A stretch of DNA of 64,000 nt from Pollenia angustigena (taxonomy: Eukaryota > Arthropoda > Insecta > Diptera > Polleniidae), in assembly GCA_930367215.1 (NCBI GenBank), contig OV884059.1, positions 158,718,511 through 158,782,510 of the forward strand, written 5' to 3'. Positions within the stretch are counted from its first letter, which is position 1. Each line of letters begins with the position of its first letter. The position numbers and the translations under genes are program-made. The notes under the pieces were generated by a model that saw only the letters and a program-made list of their open reading frames with translations, ran no database searches and was not told where the DNA came from. Positions 40,748 through 52,200 of the stretch are shown piece by piece.

Positions 40748-42554
40748 GGTTAAGTTAGGTTAGGTTAAGAAGGGTTGTGTGCCCACAGGCACACCTCCAC
40801 TCGGAGACCGAATACGATCCATTGTGATTCCCTTCAATGAAAATATGAAGTAAGAGATAGAGATAATAGGAAGTGAAAAATAGAGAAAAGGAAGTAAGAT
40901 ATAGACAGAAAATTAGAAAGTAGGCACAATACCCCCCTTACAGTCCCCTCAACAGAAACAGCCGCGTTATTTCCCTGACAAACCCCAGTATATTGGCCGG
41001 ATTACATCCAGCTATGCACCCCAGTTCGTCGTGAAACCTATCTCCTAGCCACTTCAGTCTGAGACCCTGCATCCTAGGACAATGGCACAGTACATGCTCG
41101 ATCGTCTCTAGCTCTTCCGAATCCTCGCATAGCCTGCAGAAGTCCGGTATGGCGTTGTCCCATCTGCCCGCAAAAGCCCTGACAGGACAATGACCCGTCA
41201 AGAACCCTATAAGTGTTCTGAGACTACCCCTATCCAATCCCAGTAGAACCCTGGTTGCCCCCGCGTCCAATTTGGGCCATAGTGCCCTAGACACCCTGCA
41301 ATCGGTTAACGTCATCACGGAATTTCTCCCGTATCACCCCATAGTAGTAGCATAGGGGGGGTTTTACCCCCCTGTCCCCCACCACTAAGTCGAGACCCGA
41401 ACCCCCTCTCGCGAGTTCGTCCGTAACCTCATTCCCATCAACCATGCAGTGTCCTGGTACCCAACACAGCCTCACGTTGAATGACCCCATGAGTTCCCTA
41501 AGAGCGCTCCTACACCGCGCAACCAGGCATGATCGCACCGTATGGCTGCTCAATGCCCGAAGCGCCGCCTGACTATCGACGTAAATTGTCACCTCAGATC
41601 CACCCACGATGTGATCCAGTATCACCTCCGTCGCCCTCCAGATCGCTAGGATCTCAGCCTGGAAGACACTGCACTCATCAGGGAGTCTGAATGACCTTTT
41701 TACCTCGGTGTCCGCGATATAAACACCGGCACCAGTGCCGGTTTCCATCTTGGATCCATCCGTAAATACTGCCCACCCCTCAAACAGTCCATTGGATCCA
41801 CTCCAATTTTCCCTATCCGGGAACTCTACTGGTGGTGTTGCACCGAAGTCCAGGGTCATAGTCTTGTGATCCGAAATTCCCTCGAGAATAATACCCTGAT
41901 CAAGCAGACCCATCTCGTACAAAATTCTCGTGTGATCGTCCCGCCTAGGTCTAACTAAAGAAGACTCGTAAAGTCTAAGTAGGTTCCTAGCCGCCACACT
42001 CCTCACATAATGCTCGATAGGGGATAGATATAGTAGGATGTCCAGCGCTGCCTGCGAAGTGCTTCTCCTTGCGCCTGTGATACCAAGAGATGCACTTCTT
42101 TGAACCTTGCTGAGCATCTTCCTATAGCTATCCACTCCCAACGCACCCCACCAAACAGTGCATCCATAGGTAAGTATAGGCCTAACAACCGATGTGTAAA
42201 TCCAGTTTACCATATCAGGCCTAAGACCCCAGTTCTTACCAATGGAGTTCCTGCATGTGTAGTATGCATTGAGCCCCCTTCTCATCCTCTCCTGAGTATT
42301 TCTCTTCCAAGACAGTTTGCAGTCCAGAAAGTTACCCAAGTACTTTGCTCCGTCCGATAGAGGCAACTCGACGCCATCTAGCACTGGCCCCCTAAATCCC
42401 TCTATCCTATACCTTCTGGTGAATAGCACCAGCTCAGTCTTCGCAGGGTTAACACCCAGTCCCCTATCCTTTGCCCATGCCGAGAGTTCACCTAGCATCA
42501 CCTGCATAATTTCCCCGATCGTGGACAGAAATTTTCCCCTGACCAGCAAAACTA
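40748..42554 (-). mobile_element. 5'-truncated non-LTR retrotransposon with RNase H and a TTAGG-like tail
   Basis: The 13-bp direct repeat TAACATTGCTTTA flanks it (40,735-40,747 and 42,555-42,567). Read on the minus strand it starts just after the RT catalytic motif and ends with CTTAACCTAACCTAACTTAA. It is markedly GC-richer than its surroundings, which suggests a recent arrival. RNase H plus a C-terminal CCHC motif point to the LOA/I/R1 group. Confidence 0.85.
40938..42549 (-). pseudogene. RT thumb, RNase H and C-terminal zinc-knuckle fragment, frameshifted
   Basis: The first frame (42,549-41,287) begins right after the lost YADD, with VLLVRGKF, then LGVNPAKTELVLFTRR, AKYLGNFLDCKLSWKRN and YTSVVRPILTYG, typical of the post-catalytic RT. 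An RNase H domain follows (WAVFTDGSK, FQAEILAIW, IYVDSQAALRAL, GNEVTDELAR), with the expected D-E-D-D residues. A single frameshift at about 41,290-41,318 moves the C-terminus (DCRVSRALWPKLDAGA...) into another frame, ending with a CRLC...H...C knuckle and a stop at 40,938. It lacks the endonuclease, the fingers and the palm of the RT, so it cannot be active. Confidence 0.85.
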
Positions 42555-42639
42555 TAACATTGCTTTAAGTATTTCGTTAAATAAAACTCGACTTATTGGC
42601 CATTGGGTAGCTATTACCTAAGTTATGGAACTTACAGAG

Positions 42640-42990
42640 TAAAAATAAATAACAACCTCAGCGAAGAAATCTAAATTAAGCCCGTTATTATATATTATCT
42701 ACGCAAACGATATGATGAACCAATTAAGGAACTGCACAGCGTATGCCTACGCAGATGACACTGCAATTATTGTAGCGCATAAAAATCTAAATGCCGCTTG
42801 TGAAACTATGCAAAGGCAACTTGATATTGTGTCAAAATGGTGCCACGATAATAATCTTGTTGTAAACGCAAAGAAAACGAAGCTCATGCATATTAAACCG
42901 CGACATATATTACACACAATAACATTGACCCAAATGGTAATTCTGACACTTACATCGATATGGTAAATACTAGGGTATTCATTTGATTAA
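42640..42990 (+). pseudogene. Decayed reverse transcriptase fragment (second family)
   Basis: The plus-strand frame at 42,712-42,966 holds AYAYADDTAIIVAHKNLN, an RT catalytic motif, followed by WCHDNNLVVNAKKTKLMHIK. Upstream, PLLYIIYANDMM belongs to the motif before it. Stops bound it on both sides. It differs from the other RTs in this window and lies just outside the target duplication of the neighbouring element. Confidence 0.75.
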
Positions 42991-43110
42991 CTGTTGATCG
43001 TTTAACCGATTAATTACTACCCGATTAACTGATCGGTTAATTCAAAATTGGCATTTTCGATTAACGATTAAACCGGTTAATTTCAGTCGATTAATCGATT
43101 AACCGATGTA
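42991..43110. repeat. Cluster of CGATTAACCG-type motifs
   Basis: CTAGGGTATTCATTTGATTA leads into repeated (A)CCGATTAA / GGTTAATC units on both strands. This looks like one end of a hAT-like transposon with subterminal repeats; the opposite end was not found. Confidence 0.45.
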
Positions 43111-43194
43111 ACAAAGTTTTTAATTTTTTGTAGTATTATAACATATCTCTTGTGTTTTTAATTATTTGTTTCGTCTCATATACAGAGGTATGTG

Positions 43195-43391
43195 CAAGGC
43201 GAATTGACTAGAAGGTGAGGTCAACTCTACAACTACAATGCTTCTGTGGTCGGGTTGTCAAAAATATTGCTAGTAAAAAAAACAGGTTTGTTTACATAAA
43301 AAACTAATTTGTATACAAACTTTGACAAGTCGACCACCGAAAAAAAACACCATATGTTGACTTGACCCCACCTTCTAGTCAATTCGCCTTG
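43195..43391. mobile_element. hAT-like MITE (CAAGGCGAATT family)
   Basis: CAAGGCGAATTGACTAGAAG plus GTG at the left is the inverted complement of the right end. A perfect 8-bp duplication GGTATGTG flanks it (43,187-43,194 and 43,392-43,399). 197 bp, non-coding. Confidence 0.88.
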
Positions 43392-43795
43392 GGTATGTGT
43401 TTAGAAAAAATTTTTTCATACAATATATTTCTTTCTCGCAATACAATCTTAAAAAGAGTACAAAATCAGAGAAATCCAGGAAAAGGACTAAGAAATTAGA
43501 TAATCTGCATTTGTGTTGATTACGATTTCTCCAACATCTTCGATATGTAAAAGAACTTTTTCTAAGCCGAGTTTTATCAAAACTAAAGAAAAGAGTCGCT
43601 TAAATCCTAATCATTTAAACCAATTAATTGTTCTATAAGATTATTGTATAATACCTCCTTAAACTATTGAAATAATTAATAAAATGATCTCAGAGTTTAT
43701 TTTTTCTACTATATATATAAAAAAAAGTTGCATTGTGTTAGTTATTGATGTTCTCTGTAATACGTGAACCGATTTTGTCAAATGTGTGTTGGTTC
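43392..43795. other. AT-rich spacer
   Basis: No gene or defined repeat edge seen. Confidence 0.25.
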
Positions 43796-44090
43796 ATGAG
43801 TTATAGTCATTTTAGTGAACACTGCATTCATTCCGAAACATGAATTTTTTTTTGCATGGAAATTTTTCGAATTTGACTTAATATTTTGAAAAACTGAAAT
43901 TCAATTAGTTTTTAAATTAATTTCAATTCGATTTAAGTCAAACCATTTCTTTAATTTAACTACTTAGGTATTGTAAATCTTTATGAGTTATAGCCACTTA
44001 AGTGAACACTGCTTTCATTTCGAAACATAGATTTTTTCGTGCATGAAAATTTTGCAAATTTAAGTTAATATTTTGAGAAACTGAAAGAAA
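43796..44090. repeat. Two diverged direct repeats, 187 bp apart
   Basis: ATGAGTTATAGTCATTTTAG at 43,796 and ATGAGTTATAGCCACTTAAG at 43,983 begin ~105-bp blocks that share GTGAACACTGC, TTCATTYCGAAACAT and TTAATATTTTGARAAACTGA. Confidence 0.7.
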
Positions 44091-44604
44091 ACATCAAAAG
44101 CAATCTTTTGAATTGCAATTAAATTTGAGTTGAAATCATGCGATTTCAATCAATTCCTATTGAATCACAACTATAGTGAAAGTCTAACTTGGAAAAAATC
44201 TACTTATATTTTACCAGAAAAATAAAAGCCAAAAAAATATTATTAGCTTTATTGAAAAAAGTCATAACATTTTACTTTTATAATAACAGAGATAACATGA
44301 GAAAAAACAATATGAAAAATATTTCATCACTTTGAGTATTTCTGTACATTAGATAGGGTCTATTGGCTTTAAATAGAAGTAGCTTTTTAAAGTTAATATC
44401 TGAAAGCGATCCAAGACGCGGAGGCTTTAGCAAAATTGCAAAAGATACTACCTTTCTACTGCCGTTGATGATGGTTAAGGTAGGTTAAATAGCATGTTTG
44501 GAATTCGGAATCAAATACCGATCAGGCATTTTAGAATTTATTTTCGTATTTAAAAGATATTAATTTGCTCAATTCATATTATAGTCCAGAAGTGACGAAA
44601 AATT
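44091..44604. other. AT-rich spacer
   Basis: No gene seen. Confidence 0.25.
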
Positions 44605-44745
44605 CTGTTCACGTCACAAGTTGCACCCTTGCGAAAAAGCAAAAGTGCAAAACATAACAACAAGCATATATGTATATGTGGTTGTTGTTATGTTTTTGAA
44701 CATTTGCTTTTTCCCAAGAGTGATATACTTGAGACGTGAAAACAC
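44605..44745. repeat. Imperfect hairpin of ~140 bp
   Basis: GAAAAAGCAAAAGTGCAAAA plus CATAACAACAAGC pairs with GGTTGTTGTTATG and the following block to GCTTTTTC, around a TATATGTATATG loop. Pairing continues outward to CACGTCAC / GACGTG. Probably a small MITE. Confidence 0.6.
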
Positions 44746-45133
44746 TATGTACATATATGATTTTTTTTTTAATTCTTTCAATCCTTCAGAAGTGTAGAAG
44801 AAGTTACACCCGGTCACTTCTTTATTTCGAAAATCTTTTAAATGATTGCAGGTCATCTTTCCGACCAGCCAGTACTATACAGTTGAACCTCAGTTTTCGG
44901 TCCTCTATTAACCGGTTACATCTATTAACCTGCATGTTGCTCGCTTTCTTTTAAAACTTCTATTATACGCGATTTAAACCTTTTATCCGTGCTTTTTTTA
45001 TACCTCTATTAACCGAGCTTTACCTCTATTATCCGTGCATTAGTTTCTTTTCTTTTCCAATCAAATACACATAAGCATAATTAAAATTTGGTGATTCTCA
45101 TTTTTGTTATGCATGCACTAATGTTTATACATA

Positions 45134-45160
45134 TTACATACATACATACATACATACATG
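45134..45160. repeat. (ACAT)n, 5' side of the Waldo-like insertion
   Basis: About six ACAT units immediately before the retrotransposon. Confidence 0.9.
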
Positions 45161-47283
45161 CATCGCATGCTAGGCGACAATATACGAGAACGCGAGGCAG
45201 ACCGGAGAATGAAATTCATCACCAAACGTTTAAAGCTAAGAGAAAATCGCTTAAGTTAGCGATACGTAGAAGCAAGAGAAGATGTTTTCTTGATATCTGT
45301 GATGATCTTGAGAATAACCCATGGGGACTTGCCTACAAATTGGTAACAAAGAAACTTAAATGTTTTAATCCCTCAGCACCTACAGATGAGTCAGTCCTTA
45401 AAGGAATCGTGGAACACCTTTTTCCTTATGAAACACCGACTTCCTTTGATAATAACATACATGAAGAGTTATATAACTATCCCCTCGTGACAAATTCTGA
45501 AATCGAAGATGCAATCGTAAAATTCCAAGATAAGAAAGCTCCGGGTTTGGACTGTATACCAAACCTTGTACTGAAGGAAGCCTTCAAGTGCTGTCCAAAC
45601 CAATTTACATCCCTGATAAATGCGTGTTTGAGACAAGGCAAATTTCCATCAATGTGGAAGAGACAGAAACTGGTTTTGTTGCCAAAGGATAACAAACCTC
45701 TTGATGAACCGTCCTCCTATCGACCTCTCTGTATGATAGACACAAGCGGAAAATTGTTTGAGAGCATCATCTGCAAAAGATTGGAAACCTTTGTCAAGAC
45801 CGCCGGAGGTATATCGGATAACCAATTCGGCTTCAGGAAAGCGAAGTCAACTGTAGATGCCATCAACGTTGTTGTAGAAACTGCATCCAAGGCAATTGAA
45901 GGGAAGTGCTGGAAAAATGGTGCAAAAGAGTACTGTGTAGTCGTCACACTGGATGTAAAAAACGCCTTCAACACGGCTAATTGGGAGGTCATTGTGAATA
46001 CCCTTACCCGATTGAATATTCCGCCATACTTATTGGCCATAATAAGGGATTATTTCCGAAACAGAGTCCTGTTTTATGATACAGATAGAGGAATAAAGCA
46101 GCATCAGGTGACGACGGGCGTTCCCCAAGGATCTGTCCTTGGGCCACTGCTATGGAACGTAATGTATGATGGTGTACTAAAGCTAAAACTACCTGAAAGG
46201 GCTTCAATCGTTGGGTTTGCCGACGATTTAGCATTACTGTGTGTAGCCAAGGAGCTACAAGAAGCGGAAACTGTTACCAATTCTAGTATACAAGTCGTTC
46301 GATCCTGGCTCTCATCTGTGGGACTAACCTTAGCCGATCATAAAACCGAAGCGGTACTAATCAGTAGTCGAAAATCAAGAGAAACGTTAAAGCTAAAAAT
46401 TGGAACATGCTGCATAGAGACAACACCGTATCTTAAATATCTTGGCGTTATGATTGATTGTCGTCTCTCGTTTAACGATCATTTGCAGTACGTAAGTTCA
46501 AAAACTACGAAAACATGTCTAGCATTGTCCCGAATAATGCCAAACACAAGGGGTCCAAAATATCTACAGAGAAAACTCTTATCGGAAGTTGTCAAAAGTA
46601 CGATCCTGTATGCTTCCCCCATATGGTCAGACTCTTTGAAGTATTCAACTTATGCTAAACTCATTACATCAGTGTATAGGCTTTCTGCCCTACGAGTATG
46701 CTGTGCGTTTCGGACTGTGTCAGACGAAGCAGCTTTTGTTATTGCTGGTCTGATACCAATCGACCTGCAAGCTCGAGATTTTAAAAACATAGCATCTGCA
46801 GCAGAAACTGTAGATAGTGTGAATATTCGCAGGATGTCGAGGAACATAACTATTGCTAAATGGCGAGCACGTTGGTCAACATCCGACAAGGGCAGATGGA
46901 CGTATAAGTTAATCCCCAACATTGAGGACTGGTTTTACCGGAAACATGGTGACTTAAATTTTTATCTAACGCAAATGTTAAGTGGACATGGTTGCTTTAA
47001 GTCGTATCTGCATCGTTTTAAAATTGAGAGGGATCCGTTCTGTCCATACTGTACTGGTGATGTGGAAGAGGATGCCGAACATGTATTTTTCATATGTCCT
47101 CGGTTCAATGATGAGAGGGCTAACTTGGAAGTGTTAGTAGGATGTAGTGTCGGACCGACAAACATTGTATATAAAATGTTGTCGTCCTTGGCTAATTGGG
47201 AGCATGTATGTAATTATGTGAAATTGGTTCTAATTGAACTTCGTAGGGAAGAAAGGATACGAAGGGAAATCGGATTAGTCTAG
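45161..47283 (+). CDS. R1-clade reverse transcriptase (truncated ORF2)
   Basis: Open for about 707 codons from the truncation point; the apparent upstream start at 45,088 translates host sequence and the ACAT run, and is not genuine. A linker (AKRKSLKLAIRRSKRRCF) leads to the RT: KKAPGLDCIPN, LLPKDN.....PSSYRPLCMID, SDNQFGFRKAKSTVDAI, VTLDVKNAFNTANW (catalytic D), TGVPQGSVLGPLLW, VGFADDLALL (catalytic DD) and YLKYLGVMID. The C-terminus has a CPYC...H...C zinc knuckle. There is no RNase H. The frame is uninterrupted, so the insertion is probably recent, but without its endonuclease it cannot move by itself. Confidence 0.9.
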
Positions 47284-47457
47284 TGTAGGTTTCTACCTTT
47301 TCCCACCCTGTGAGGTAATGCTTTGCGGTAGTTCCACAGGGACTCTTGGGCTGGTGAAACGAGGTTGTTTTAGCGTGTTAAAGTCTCGCACTCCTGGCAC
47401 TACCATCTGGCCAGGGTCTTTTGATGATTTTTTCCTCGTATAAAAAAAAAAAAAAAA
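45161..47457 (+). mobile_element. Waldo-like R1-clade retrotransposon in an (ACAT)n site, 5'-truncated
   Basis: One long ORF, a 3' UTR of about 160 bp and a 15-bp A run lead directly into (ACAT)52; (ACAT)n also borders the 5' side. R1-clade families Waldo and Mino are known for insertion into ACAY and AC microsatellites respectively, so both the RT type and the target match Waldo. The endonuclease and ORF1 are missing. Confidence 0.8.
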
Positions 47458-47666
47458 CATACATACATACATACATACATACATACATACATACATACAT
47501 ACATACATACATACATACATACATACATACATACATACATACATACATACATACATACATACATACATACATACATACATACATACATACATACATACAT
47601 ACATACATACATACATACATACATACATACATACATACATACATACATACATACATACATACATAC
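47457..47666. repeat. (ACAT)n microsatellite, ~52 uninterrupted units
   Basis: About 210 bp of perfect ACAT directly after the poly(A) of the Waldo-like element. Long frames of repeating MYVC or THIY in this block are translation artefacts. Confidence 0.98.
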
Positions 47667-48770
47667 TAAAGGGCTGCGCAAAATATTCTTAATGTTCTAT
47701 GTTCTACTTCACACAACTATCAATTATATTATTTCACTGTAAACATACATAGCAAAACAAACATAACAACACATTACTTCCACCAAAACAAAACAAACAT
47801 ATCTTGAAAAGTTTTTCTCTTCTGCTTTGTTAGTGCTTGTTTTATCAAAACAAACAGAATATCAACACAAAAACAGACAATGAAATAAAGAAACGGTAAA
47901 TTATAGTAAAAGCATCGAGTGCACTAGAACATTAAAAAAAATAAAAAAATTGATATTTTTGAATTATTTCCTAAATGTACATATATTTTATTTTAGTCGA
48001 CCTTTATTATTATATTATGTATAACTAAATTATCAAGCTTGAGGTCTTGTTTTATTTTTATATAAAACTTTAAACGTTTATTAAACCAATATTTCTAATT
48101 CTAGTTAAATAATTATTTATATTTTGTTGCTATCAATTTTCCCAAAAAATTGTGAAACACACCATTAGATTTTATTTTTTATATCTATGAAAATAATGAA
48201 TTCTTCTTAATTTTATTTAAATATTAGACCTAAGTACCTTTAAACAATAAATTTTTGCAAATAAAAATTAATATTACATATAAACTTTTTTAAGCTTTTT
48301 CATATTCATTACAAAACGAAAATGTTTCTCACTTTGCAATTCTCTTTGGTATATGTTTACAATCAAAACATTCAAACATGCTTGGAATGTTCTATTTCTG
48401 TTTTAATGTTCTACTTCATCTTTGTTCTAATTCAGCTTTATTTTAGTTCAGCATTGTTCTAGTGCAGTTTTGTTCTATTCTTCTATATTTTGATCGTAAA
48501 AACAAAACAATTGTTTTTGGAAGTATGTGTTTTGTAATGAGAGAGTAATAAACACACACTATCTAAATTCAATGAAACTGCTTGTAAGCAATATTTCTTG
48601 TGCTTGTGCATCTCTTTAATACATACATATCGAGCCTTTGGTGCAATACCGTAGTAATTCAAAAAATCGTGAACTGAGAAAAATGCATTTGAAGTTTTCA
48701 GCCATCTTTTTAAAATTAAGACTAATATTTAACTTAAAAAAAAAATTTAATTTTTTGTGTTTTCATTCTA
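47667..48770. other. Remaining interior of the pogo-like element, no gene
   Basis: AT-rich. TGTTCTA / TTTAGTTCAGC motifs recur around 48,390-48,480. No transposase-like frame. Confidence 0.3.
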
Positions 48771-48851
48771 ATTATATCGATTAACCGTGTTTTTCGATTA
48801 TCCGTGCTCAGTCCGCTCCCGTGCGAGCCGGATAATCGAGGTTCAACTGTA

Positions 48852-49277
48852 TATTTTAAAACAAATACTGTTATATACTTATAAAATACATTAAGTACGT
48901 CACAAGTACTTGTTAGCGCCTTGCACAATTCTCTTGTTAATATAATAACTGTAGTTAGTTTTTTTTTTTTTTTTGTTGGTCTGATAACATGCTAATATGT
49001 TCCTCAATGTACACCCCTTTTCAAGTTCAAGTACATAAAACGTTTATTACACATACATATATGTAAATACATTTGTAAATTTAATTCTCAAAATAATAAT
49101 GATTATTGACATGTGTGTTCTTTTATTATATCAGCAGCAGAGTATTGAAATCTTAATTGGTAAACGGAGCAACAAATAAAACAAAATAAACATAAAACAG
49201 AAAAATAATTCACATCATAATTTAAAGTTACTAAATCAAACTGAACGTTAAGAAAAACACAAAGCCATTATCACAAA
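48852..49277 (+). other. Upstream region and 5' UTR of Gapvd1
   Basis: AT-rich; includes a T run (48,961-48,974). The sequence just before the ATG (CACAAAATGG) fits the fly start context. Transcription start not determined. Confidence 0.35.
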
Positions 49278-52200
49278 ATGGAATCGAATGCGGAAGGAAA
49301 TCTCTTGGAGGTTATGGATTTAGCGCGTACTCTACGACAAGAACAACTGTTTATACAACAAGAACAAGCAACATTTGCACAATTGACTGAGGCTTTAGCG
49401 GATAATTCTGCTTCAATAACCAAGGTATAAGTAAATAATTTTCTTCGCTTTGTTTATTAATTTATACTAATTAATATAATAAATCATATTTAAGATGGCT
49501 TATGTATGTGCTCAACAAAGAAAAAACCTAAATGATTTAATTGTTTCTCGTCCCGATTTCGGACCCTCTTTGTGTTGTCGTCGTGCACATTACTATGAAA
49601 ATGTTAAATTTGTTGATGCAAAAAAAGTTCTGGACTATGAGGTTAAATAAACATGGATATCTGTTAAATTACTTGCTTTTTATATTTTCTCTCTATTTTC
49701 TAAACAGCATGCTATTGCATATGAAGATCTATTCAATTATCTTTATAGATCTCCTTATGTTTTGGCTTTATCCCTAGCAACTGGCGATAACATGCCAGAC
49801 ATAACACCAACTCACATGAATTCGATAATACAGACCATTACTACGGGTTTGTTTGGAAATGCTATAAACACAAAAGATGTTGAAATGGTCTTAAAAGTAT
49901 TAAGAGAACTAATAGAGATACAAATTGTTGTCAGTGATAATCCTCGCAGATTGTTAAGAGCTAATACCTCAACATTTGCTCGCATATATCATCGTCTTAA
50001 TGAGTCAATGTTTTCGGCAAAAATATTTTTGACTGCGGCTCTATTTCAACCTATAATGAGTGTGTTAAGTGAAACGGATACAATGTTAGATGTTGATCCA
50101 CATAAGGTTGTACAAAGCTTTACAACGAAGGAGAAAATAAGAAGGCAATAAGAAATAAAATTAATTAATAATCTGTTTTTGAAAATAATACCAACTTTTA
50201 TTGCAGATTTGGCCCGGAAACATCGGCATCATATCAAGAGAATATTGAAAAATTTCACATCGAAACCATTAATCAATTATACAAACTTGCTAAAATATTC
50301 ATAGATAACTTGCTTTATAATTGGTCGCTATTTCCCTCCACTCTGCGCTGGCTGGTTCAAACTATGTGTCATCAATTAAAACAGGCTCATAAATTTTCTG
50401 ATAAAGTTATAAACGAAATTATTACTGATATGGTATTTACGCATTTCATATGCCCCGCCATTGTAAGTCCAGATGTTATGGGCATAATAGATGCTCCTAT
50501 TTCAGAGCAAATACGTTTTAATCTCATTCAAATTGGTCAAATAATACAAATGTTAGCTTTAGCTAAACATGATGAGATAGATGCAAAGTTTGCTGAATTG
50601 TATGCCAAGTTTGAGTCAAATAACGTAACAAAGTTAATAGATCTGTTGTTGGTCACACAATCTGGTGAGGATGTAGTTGCCATATTGGCTCAACAAAGTG
50701 ACTTTGAAAGAACACATTTGTTGGTTACACAAAGAGAATTGAATTATGTTACCGAATTCTATAGAATATTAATGGCCACAGATGAATTCGACATTTCCGA
50801 GGAAGAAAAAGAAAAGTTGAGAAAAAGTTTGAAGCACTTTCCCGAAAATGGTTTCGTCAATGGTAATTCAGAATGCAATCAGTTAATTTCTAAGAATGAA
50901 AGTCCTGCCAAAGAAAAGTCTAAACAATCACTAAAAAATTTAAGCAAATCAACGAAAAGTAAAATAGCTAAAAGTATGAGTTTTTCTCATGCTAATGGAA
51001 ATAATAACAATTCCGAGGATCTAAATGGCATTGTCAGCGGTAACAGTGTAGGTGGTTTGAATTTAAATGGTTTGGAAAGTGCATCATCTCACAATAGTTC
51101 AAAACATTCATCACCAGTGAGATCATTTGCGCCGGAGATGGAAAACGAACCCGTTTTAATTTTTAATCTTTACAACGGAGTAGAGCAAAAGCTGCAACCT
51201 CTTTCGGAGGAGGAAGTTCTTAAAATGAATAGCATTGGTCAAGATATATCTAATGGAGAGTTGGTGGATGCTGAAAATTATCAACAAGAATCCACAGTTG
51301 ATAAGTCCTCGGTAGTTAATGGTTTTGATGGTATCGATGGGATGTCAGATATTCTAAGACCAATGCATAATAAAACTACCAGATTTTCATTATCACATGA
51401 TGATGCTTCTATTGGGAATTCTGACAATTTAGAAGCTGTTAGTGAAGTGCCCTCAAATCATTCAGTAACAAGTTCTTTAGAGTTGGAAGAGAATGCAGAA
51501 AATGACAATTTGTCTGACATGGTATCGGCCAATGTCTCAGGAAGAGGCACTCCAAATATTAGCGGTAGGGATACACCATCGTCACAGGTGACAGATGGTG
51601 AATCCATTAACAATGCTTTACCAACACCTCAAATGCAAAAATTAATATCTAAAGCTCGCTCTGACATCCAGGACAAATTTTGTAAATTTGAAATTAAAAA
51701 GTTTGAAGGAGATGAAACAGTTTCCATAATTTCTGATACCTGGTCAACAGATGTGTTGGCCAGTGATTCTGAAACCATAGATACTACTGAGAGGGAACGT
51801 GAAAGAAATTTTTCCACACCTTTGATTCCAGCTGCAGTGGTTTTGCCGGGAGATAATAACTTTGATGTTCTTTCTGGGGCAGGGGGTATGAGAAGTGGAT
51901 ATTTAGATGCCTCTGATCAGAGGTCAGAATCCAATTGGAGTACTGACGTGCTAGCATCGGATTCAGAGAAATTAAATGAAGTTGATACAGATGATAATGT
52001 GAGTATTACGGCCAGGTCTGATATATTAGATACAGGCGTAATTTCCGAAAGGGAAAGAAATCAATTGGCAGCTGCCTTATCGGCACCCACAAATCGTCAA
52101 CAAAGATCATCGAATAATGCTCTTTACTCTGCACCTCGTGGTAATCGTAGTTTTAGATCTCCATCATCAAATGCACAAGGAGGTCATAAACTACCCGTAG

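Larger units (their letters stand above)
44880..48849. mobile_element. Second pogo-like TIR element, with a retrotransposon inside
   Basis: Both ends read CAGTTGAACCTC (right one reverse-complemented) and are flanked by TA (44,878-44,879 and 48,850-48,851). Next to the left end are repeated CCTCTATTAACCG / TTATCCGTGC units (44,900-45,045), matched at the right by ATTATCCGTGC and CGGATAATCGAGG (48,790-48,840). TA target and CAGTTG-type ends with ATTATCCG are typical of pogo/Tigger-type elements. No transposase remains visible; most of the interior is the Waldo-like element and its microsatellite. Confidence 0.7.

Noticed and set aside
40750..40772. Telomeric TTAGG repeat or interstitial telomere
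   Set aside because: Only a few imperfect units, exactly at the 3' end of a retrotransposon next to its target duplication; flies do not use TTAGG telomeres.
42100..42568. Plus-strand frames of 83-86 codons
   Set aside because: Antisense shadows of the RT/RNase H fragment on the minus strand.
45088..45160. N-terminus of the 731-codon frame beginning at 45,088
   Set aside because: This part is host sequence and ACAT repeat upstream of the truncated retrotransposon; RT-related sequence starts only after it.
47293..47681. Long open frames of repeating MYVC (minus) and THIY (plus)
   Set aside because: They are translations of the (ACAT)n microsatellite in different frames.
49541..49777. 78-codon frame overlapping Gapvd1 exons 2 and 3
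   Set aside because: Wrong frame across an intron; the spliced frame matches the GAPVD1 family.
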